A stretch of 64,000 nucleotides of DNA from Hydractinia symbiolongicarpus (Eukaryota > Cnidaria > Hydrozoa > Anthoathecata > Hydractiniidae), in assembly GCF_029227915.1 (NCBI RefSeq), contig NC_079884.1, positions 25,854,001 through 25,918,000 on the forward strand, in the 5' to 3' direction. Position 1 is the first letter of the stretch. Each line of letters opens with the position of its first letter. Position numbers and translations under genes: made by a program. This document shows, piece after piece, positions 58,197 to 64,000 of this stretch. The notes under the pieces are model-generated. The model searched no databases. It saw only the letters and a program-made list of their open reading frames with translations, and was not told where the DNA came from.

Positions 58197-61100
58197 TCTC
58201 GACTTAACACCCGTTTTCCATGCTAGCATGGGTTGGACGGGGTATATTAATGACCTTCTTCCAATCTGATCTAGACTGTGTTAGATCTAAAATCAACTTC
58301 CTCTGTATCAAGTCTGTCCTTATAACCTCCTGCCAAGTCTTTCTCGGTCTGCCTCTGGGCTTTGCCCCAGGAACTATCAAGTCTCTACACTTTCTTACCC
58401 AATTATCCTCCTTCATTCTTTCCAAGTGCCCAGCCAATTCAATCTTCTTATCTGGATAACATCTTTAATTCTACGGAGACTTAGCCTGCTTCTTAGCTCA
58501 TCTGAACTCTTTTTGTCTCTCAGACTGGCGTTACACATCCACCTAACCATTCTCATATCATTCCTTTCTAAACAATCAAGATCTTCCTGCTTCACTGCCC
58601 ATGTCTCACTACCGTACAACATAACACTTCTTACACAGGCCTCATACAACCTACCTTTTACCTCAATTGACAGTACTCTGCTAGTCAACAGAGGAAGTAA
58701 CTCTCTGAACTTTTTCCAAGCAGAACCTATCCTGCAAGTAACACTTCTTTCAACACCCCCTTCACTGCCCAACATATCACCTAAGTAACAGAAGTTCTCA
58801 ACTATCTCTAACAAGCCACTGTTGTACATCATTGAAGCTGGAAATACTTCATTCTCTATAATCTCAGCAACGCTTGCATATAAACTGAATGTCAGCTCTT
58901 AACCTTCCACTAATACTACTGCACTTCTTATGTACCCAATGCTTGCAAGTCTGACAAAAAATTGAGTTACTACCAACCCCTTTCCTGCAAACTCCACAAG
59001 GCCACTTTCCAACTACAAGGTCACATTTCACACTTTAGACTTTGCTGTGTTTACCTTCAGCCCTTTCTCTTCTAGTCCTTTCTTCCAATTCTCAAGCTTT
59101 TCAACTCTGCTATGAGAACCAAATCATCTGCATACAATAACTCCCATGGACAACCTGTTCATGGGAGTTATTGATTCATCACTAAGTGAATCGTTAATCC
59201 TGACACGACTTCTAGCATTGCTGCACATAGACTGTACCATCGTAACTAGCCACTCATCCACACCTAATTTTCTCATGGCCCACCTAATAACTTTACGTGG
59301 CACTCTATCAAAAGCTTTCTCTAAATCTACAAAGGCAAAATAGAGATTCTTTCTCTTTCCTAAATACTTTTCCTGAAGCTGTCTGAGTAAAAATATTGCA
59401 TCTGTAGTGCCACGCCCTGGGACAAAACTAAATTGCATCTTATCTCTATCAATCCTTTCTCTAAGTAACTTATCAATCACTCTTTCAATAACTTTCATTA
59501 CTTGATCAACCAACTTCAAACCTCTATAGTTACCCCTTTCTAATACATCACATGCTGAGCATGGTAAACAAAATTTTATAAACCCAACAAGAAGAAATAC
59601 TAATGATGTAAGGTTAATTTGACTTATGAAAAGCATCGTCAAAAATTATTGATCAGTTTGTTTTAACATCAGAAATTGGCAAATTTTACACTTCTTGAAA
59701 GTTTAAAATTAACTATCCTACAAACAAGCAAGCCTTGGCCTAAGGGTATCTTTACTCCTGAACATATTTTTGTAAAAGGTACTCTGCAGCTGGTGTGCTG
59801 CAATATTTTTATTTTGGCAGGGTGTAGGCTGAGTAACCAATGTCTGAAATGCTCAAAGTTGCACTTTCCAAAATATCTGCATTATGGAAGAATCCACAAC
59901 AGAGTAATGTCTTCAAGTCTATCAATGGGATCATTTAAAACAGCTTCAATTGTTGGTAAATTAAATTTGTGAAAACAACAATTTTTATTCAATTAATAAG
60001 TTGTTTTTCTCTCCAAATTAAACATTTATTGTTCTTAGAAAAGAATAGTTTTTTATGTTACCTTTGTTTACCACAGATGCCTGATAAAAGGTTGATATTA
60101 TCAAGCAAACTTTAATAAGCTATAAAAAATTATGTGAAAGCGTAGAATATCACATTTCATAAAAAATTAACTTTAGAGAGCGCTAACAATAATGTTACTT
60201 ACTTATGTTACTTATGTTAACTTTTGAAGTTTTAGTTTCACGCCTGTCGTGGACGACCGATGTCAGTCAGTTCTCCTCTTCTTTTACTCCATCTCTAAAG
60301 CGAGGAGGATGAGGGTTATATCGAACTACAGTGACTATACTGTTTTCTGAGGGTTCATTTTGTCCTGGGGATTGGAGGTTCATCTGGAAGAGTTTTGAGA
60401 AACTTGTTGAGGGCTGTTTTAAACTTTAAAACTGGACATGAAGTGATGCTTTTTATAGACTTGGGCAGAGCGTTGTCTGCAAATATTATTTCTCAATTTT
60501 ACTAGAATAAAAAATAACAAATTTTGACACTATAATCAAAATTATGGCAAATTAACCCTTATAATTAGCAAAATATGTGAGCATTTTTTGCATATAATTT
60601 CAAAGTTTAAAAGTTTAATTAGGACTCAAGCTTTACCCTGACTGGACAGTTTAAATTCTCAACAGTCACAGTAACCACTGGGAATAAATATTTATTTTCA
60701 GTGCTGTGAAATATAGCTATATGTTTCACAGTGTTGACTTCAAAAGGAATATTTTACTTATTTTGTCCTGTTTATATGTCTTTATCAAACTATATCATCA
60801 TAATATATAGGACCTTCAGTTGCTTTTAAACGACAATAAAAAGCCTTTAAAGACTAAATGATTTGAGATTTTGGCTTCCCATGGATGGTCCAATGTGGAA
60901 TAAAACAAGGAAATGTTTAAACACAATTGTGCTTAAAACTAAGAACTGTAAATTCATTTTGTTCATTTTGTTGATGGGAAACCAACACCTCAGCACACTG
61001 ACTTGATCCTTCTTTGCATCTTGGCTATGACACAGCTCCAGTGAATCCAAGACGAACACTATTCCGTCACCCTTGTCCACAAAGGAGAAGATTGCCATCA

Positions 61101-62853
61101 ACTGATAATGTCAATTCTTCTTTGATGAACCTGGTAGCTCCCCAGCACCCGGTGATTTCAGTAGCTTGTCATCTCCTAGTGAACCGTTTTTTTTATCTCC
61201 TGTATTGTCAGAGCATGATTATTCGGAAAACAAAAAGGAATGCCTTGGTTGCAAAGATAAAGATAATCTCCTCCAGTCTTTAAATAAGAAAATCAACTTG
61301 TTATCACTGGAAAACAAAGTTTCAAAAAGGAAGCTTGTATATAATGCAGCCAAAGCATCTATTTTCAACGTACAGAATTTTTAAAAGTGTATTGCCAATC
61401 ACAATGCTACACCATGCTGATGATATTGTTTGAACCTGTGCAACACTTTGAAATCTTAAACCTTATCAGTAAAAAAAGAAGAAGAAAGAAGACCAATAAT
61501 TTTGGACACCTAATAAAACGGCTATTTTTTTAGCCACGAATCTTAAAAAAACATTATCAAGACTATTACAGTACTGTAATAACTTCTTACAAATTCTATA
61601 AAATTTGTAAACAATGTTGTTGCTTTTTTAAAAAAATAACAAGGAAAAAGTTTATATATAGAAAACAATGTGACACTCCTGCCAGGATTTGAACCTGGAT
61701 CTCCTATGAATTTTTTTCATAGGAATCATACCATTGACCAGAGGAGTGTTAGCAATGCCACTTGCTAAAAATAATGTGATTTGTACATGTGTTGTTATAA
61801 AAATAACCGTTTTTATTTCTTCTTTTGGGCCGTAAAATGAGATTAAATAATGATCGTAAAGTTCACTGAATGTAGATGTTAAGTCAATCCAGTACTCTTC
61901 ATTAAAATCCAGTTTGTTGAAAATGTATCTGTGTATAGTCCATATAAAAATAGCAATGTTGACAACCTGTAACGCCCATTTGCATTTGCCACTCAGTAAT
62001 ACCATCCGTTTCACAAATCCAACAAGACGTTAAATAATTGGGATCAGACAGTAGTACCTCACCATGTAGGAGTTGGCTTTATATTCTTGATCAGTTGACC
62101 TGTTTTAACAAGTGGAACATTGGTCTCAGCAGCAACAAGCACTCTAGCTACCAATTCAGGTTTTTCTACCTAGAAACTTTAAACCACGAAGCCTGAGGAA
62201 CATCTTTAACTCCAAAATTCATTTTATTGACCATTTCGTAATCCATGGCAAATTATAACTTAAAAATAAAAGCTGAAACCAAAAATAACAACTACTCTTC
62301 GCAGCTTGAGCTTCAAAACTAACGAAGGTAAATTTGTGTACACTAACTTTCCTTCAAACCCTTTTTCCTGCACGGTCCCGGGAGATGTCGGATTGGTGTA
62401 TTAAATTTATTGTTGTATATATATAAGATACAAGAAAGGCAAATGATTTTATAAATCAAATAGCAGTTTTGTTTCATTCTATAGAAGTATTTATTGAAAA
62501 AATGTTACATGCATTTATTCAGTGTACTTTATTTAAATTTATTAATTTTAATTTCTAATTTTTTAGCTGGCCAAGCTGAAAGAATTGATAGTGGTTTAAA
62601 ACTATTTCAGTTGTTCGAGAGCGAAGGGGATTTGAGCAAGACCAATATATCTGCCTTGTATGATTTATTTGAAGCAATATCACGAAAGGATTTGATACGA
62701 AGACTTGACGAATACAGGCATGAACTTCAAAAAATTGTCGAACAGGAACAATATGAAGAGGGACGAAAAGGTTATATATTTGCTATGTATTTGCTATTTG
62801 CTATACCGTTATTCTGTAGTTTAATGAGAAGGTTATATGCCATAGTGTCTTAA
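57880..62853 (+). CDS. Death-effector-domain protein with C-terminal membrane anchor, 141 aa
   Basis: The exons are 57880-58018 and 62567-62853; GT/AG, phase 1. The predicted product is one death effector domain (about 15-105) and a C-terminal hydrophobic segment (GYIFAMYLLFAIPLFCSL, about 117-134) followed by RRLYAIVS. It has no signal peptide, so it would be tail-anchored. DED features are: LLLRLNDDLTKSDLRDLRYLC (helices 1-3); GLKLFQLFESEGDLS, NISALYDLFEAI; and SRKDLIRRL, which fits the RxDL[LI] motif used in DED-DED contacts. Such domains build apoptosis and immune signalling assemblies with FADD and caspase-8. No caspase, RING or second DED is present. Vertebrate BFAR also pairs a DED-like domain with membrane segments but is larger. 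The 4.5-kb intron is full of retrotransposon debris. A 5'-UTR intron is suggested by the acceptor at 57870-57873. Confidence 0.72.
58162..58198. repeat. (CAT)n microsatellite, 3' tail of the LINE
   Basis: About a dozen 'atc' units. On the minus strand this is an (ATG)n/(GAT)n tail directly following the LINE coding region, as seen in RTE-type elements. Confidence 0.85.
58199..59560 (-). mobile_element. 5'-truncated non-LTR retrotransposon (RTE-like) in the DED gene intron
   Basis: On the minus strand, the RT fingers and palm read from about 59560 (YRGLKLVDQVMKVIERVIDK, FSFVPGRGTTDAIF, FAFVDLEKAFDRVPR). After SDESI a deletion of roughly 100 bp removes the segment up to the catalytic box, whose remains (CPWELLYADDLVLIAE) are readable near 59100-59160. 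The post-RT region follows (58832-58204): FCYLGDMLGSEGG, RLYEACVRSVMLYGSETW, RMVRWMC, then GRPRKTW. It is 5'-truncated with at least two frame breaks, and the short tandem tail favours an RTE-like clade. Dead copy. Confidence 0.78.
60230..60480 (-). mobile_element. Short LINE 3'-end fragment
   Basis: The minus-strand translation from 60478 reads ADNALPKSIK, then LKFKTALNKFLKTLPDEPPI, a pattern typical of the last coding segment of CR1/L2-like elements. Stops follow. This is a different family from 58199-59560. Confidence 0.45.
61014..61384 (+). other. Exon-like open stretch, unidentified
   Basis: The frame at 61014-61163 (ending at a GTGATTTCAG) and the frame at 61163-61384 both look coding. 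The second reads LSSPSEPFFLSPVLSEHDYS, then ECLGCKDKDNLLQSLNKKIN, a CxxC followed by a coiled-coil-like Leu/Asn/Lys run, then TAA. It does not fit the DED gene: the phase-1 junction joins the flanking exons directly. It could be a captured or transposon-derived exon. Confidence 0.25.
61673..61749 (-). pseudogene. tRNA-like pseudogene or SINE head
   Basis: The minus strand has a T-arm CCAGG-TTCAAAT-CCTGG (box B intact), a D-arm-like GTCAATGGTATGATTC and acceptor halves ACTCCT/AGGAGT. The anticodon arm, however, is CTATG-AAAAAAATT-CATAG with a 9-nt A-rich loop, and the seventh acceptor pair is mismatched. No normal anticodon can be read, so a functional tRNA is unlikely. Confidence 0.5.
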
Positions 62854-63727
62854 AGACATCAAAGTGGGAAAAGTTAACTAAGCATTTTTTAAGTAATTAT
62901 GGACGAGAAAGGGGAACTAAAATGTCATTGAGACAAAATATATGCATCAAATGTTCACAAAACTACACACTGTGATACCAATTGGAGTAAAAAAAAACAT
63001 TTAGCTGTGAATAAAAAAATAAACATTGCAACCAATGTGTTTGCTAAATAAATTTCGGTTGAAGAAGGAAAAAAAATATTTTAGTTTTAACTTCGGATGT
63101 TGTCTATACTAACTTAACTTGTTAACAAGCTTTTTCGTTCTCATTTTTGTCTTCATTTTTTGCTGACTTTACAGGAACTAAAATTTCTGCAGACAAAAAC
63201 TATTGTGGCATTAATTATTACAATCCACAAAAATAGATCGCTTTTTGCCTTACAAGTCCTTGTCTATTTTCCTATACATCCATCCATCCATCCAATGAAC
63301 AGTTTGTTAAATTTCACTTCTTTTTATTATCACTTTTTTTATTTATCTTTTCGCTAACTAAACTAGCGTTTTACTGCACACATATTTGATGTACAAAAAA
63401 ACATTTTGATTAAAAGCCTTAAAAGACCAAAAAAATTGAACCTGTCTGATTTTCTAAAAACCCAATTCCCCGTTCCCTCTATACGGCTAATTCGCAATGC
63501 ATTATGGTAGTTGTATTCTACAGTTTTCCCTCCCAGAAGCGAGAGTTTGTAAATAAATAACAGCATTCTTTTTATTGTGGCGATAATAACAAAAAGCCGT
63601 TATTGTTTGTGATAATTTTCAAATCTCCTCAAGAAAATCATTATCTCCCTTATCCAAAACCCGTGTTATTGATGTAAACATTTAAATATTGTTAGTTAGT
63701 GAGGTTTTAGGAGTGAAAGAAGTCGAA
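62854..63727. other. Intergenic between two plus-strand genes
   Basis: Short region holding the 3' flank of the DED gene and the upstream region of the last gene. A (CATC)n run lies at about 63277-63292. Nothing else recognised. Confidence 0.4.
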
Positions 63728-64000
63728 ATGGAAGTAATAAATAAGGATACAGATTTAGATATAATTTTAAGCTCTACAGATCTTGGGCCTAGCTTTTCTC
63801 AAAGCTCTTGTGTGGTACCAAGACCTGTTTTTAAAGAATTAACAAATGCCGAGAGGGACGAAGAAGTGGAGGAAAGAACACACGAAGATATAAGTCAATG
63901 GTCAACTGATCTTGCAGCTATGCCTTCGATCACCCAGGAGAAAATTCACCAATATTTAGTTCTTGGAAATAGCTGTGATAGCAAGCCGAAGGGTGCTACA
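63728..64000 (+). CDS. 5' end of an uncharacterised gene, possibly SWIM zinc-finger type (partial)
   Basis: The frame opens at ATG 63728 and is still open at the window edge (91 codons). The N-terminus is acidic (INKDTDLDIILSSTDLG, RDEEVEERTHEDISQW). It then reads LAAMPSITQEKIHQYLVLGN and SKPKGAT. A 'M-P-x-I-T ... I..YLV' segment running into 'GAT' resembles the start of a large cnidarian family in which a SWIM zinc finger, sometimes with a YqaJ-type nuclease domain, follows. None of those domains lies inside the window, so the assignment is tentative. An in-frame upstream start is not apparent. Confidence 0.4.
   Translation, partial: MEVINKDTDLDIILSSTDLGPSFSQSSCVVPRPVFKELTNAERDEEVEERTHEDISQWSTDLAAMPSITQEKIHQYLVLGNSCDSKPKGAT

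Noticed and set aside
1-64000. CRISPR arrays, operons, bacterial-type promoters or Shine-Dalgarno sites
   Set aside because: The window is clearly metazoan (spliced genes, SINEs, LINEs); the short repeats seen are minisatellites and TIR-associated motifs, not spacer-repeat arrays.

Overview
This is eukaryotic DNA from an AT-rich animal genome. The introns are short to medium and have canonical GT/AG borders. Transposons of almost every class are present. The gene content (a GFI1-type factor with a SNAG domain, NAA38, a CREC-family EF-hand protein, MFSD6-like carriers, a death-effector-domain protein, vertnin-like and possible SWIM-type genes) points to an early-branching metazoan. A cnidarian, perhaps a hydrozoan, is my best guess, but that is inference. 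I joined exons by hand from reading frame, phase and splice consensus; no transcript was available.

Layout. 1-2.9 kb is a decayed Ty1/copia element cut by the window edge. 4.05-7.93 kb is a complete hAT-type DNA transposon. 9.5-13.1 kb holds a tRNA-headed SINE, a LINE 3' end and a DIRS-like fragment. NAA38 (+) occupies 14.9-17.7 kb, with a TIR element in its second intron. Two adjacent TA-flanked TIR elements at 18.15-19.74 kb each carry a decayed HIRAN-like coding sequence. A four-exon, ER-retained (HKDEL) CREC EF-hand gene (-) spans 21.3-25.1 kb, with a minisatellite element in an intron. A GFI1-type zinc-finger gene (+) spans 29.6-32.75 kb and is followed by a 280-bp octanucleotide repeat. 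An MFSD6-like pseudogene (-) lies at 35.4-37.0 kb, and its intact inverted relative (+) lies at 52.1-53.6 kb.

The most striking locus is 38.0-48.25 kb. A two-exon vertnin-like gene is interrupted in its second exon by a young Ty3/gypsy element with identical 139-bp LTRs and a GCAAT target duplication. That element's single gag-pol frame is in turn interrupted by a second copy of the hAT transposon, with an AGTTG target duplication. The two hAT copies have equal length and a constant offset, and I saw no difference between them.

The right-hand part holds a long-TIR element with a THAP remnant (49.6-50.8 kb), the intact MFSD6-like gene, and a small DED protein with a predicted C-terminal membrane anchor (57.9-62.85 kb). 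The anchor gene's 4.5-kb intron is packed with non-LTR retrotransposon debris. A gene that runs off the right edge starts at 63.73 kb.

The host genes look functionally unrelated to one another. What unifies the window is recent and repeated transposition, including insertion into a coding exon, nesting, possible gene conversion, and a recurring link between HIRAN-like coding sequence and TIR transposons.
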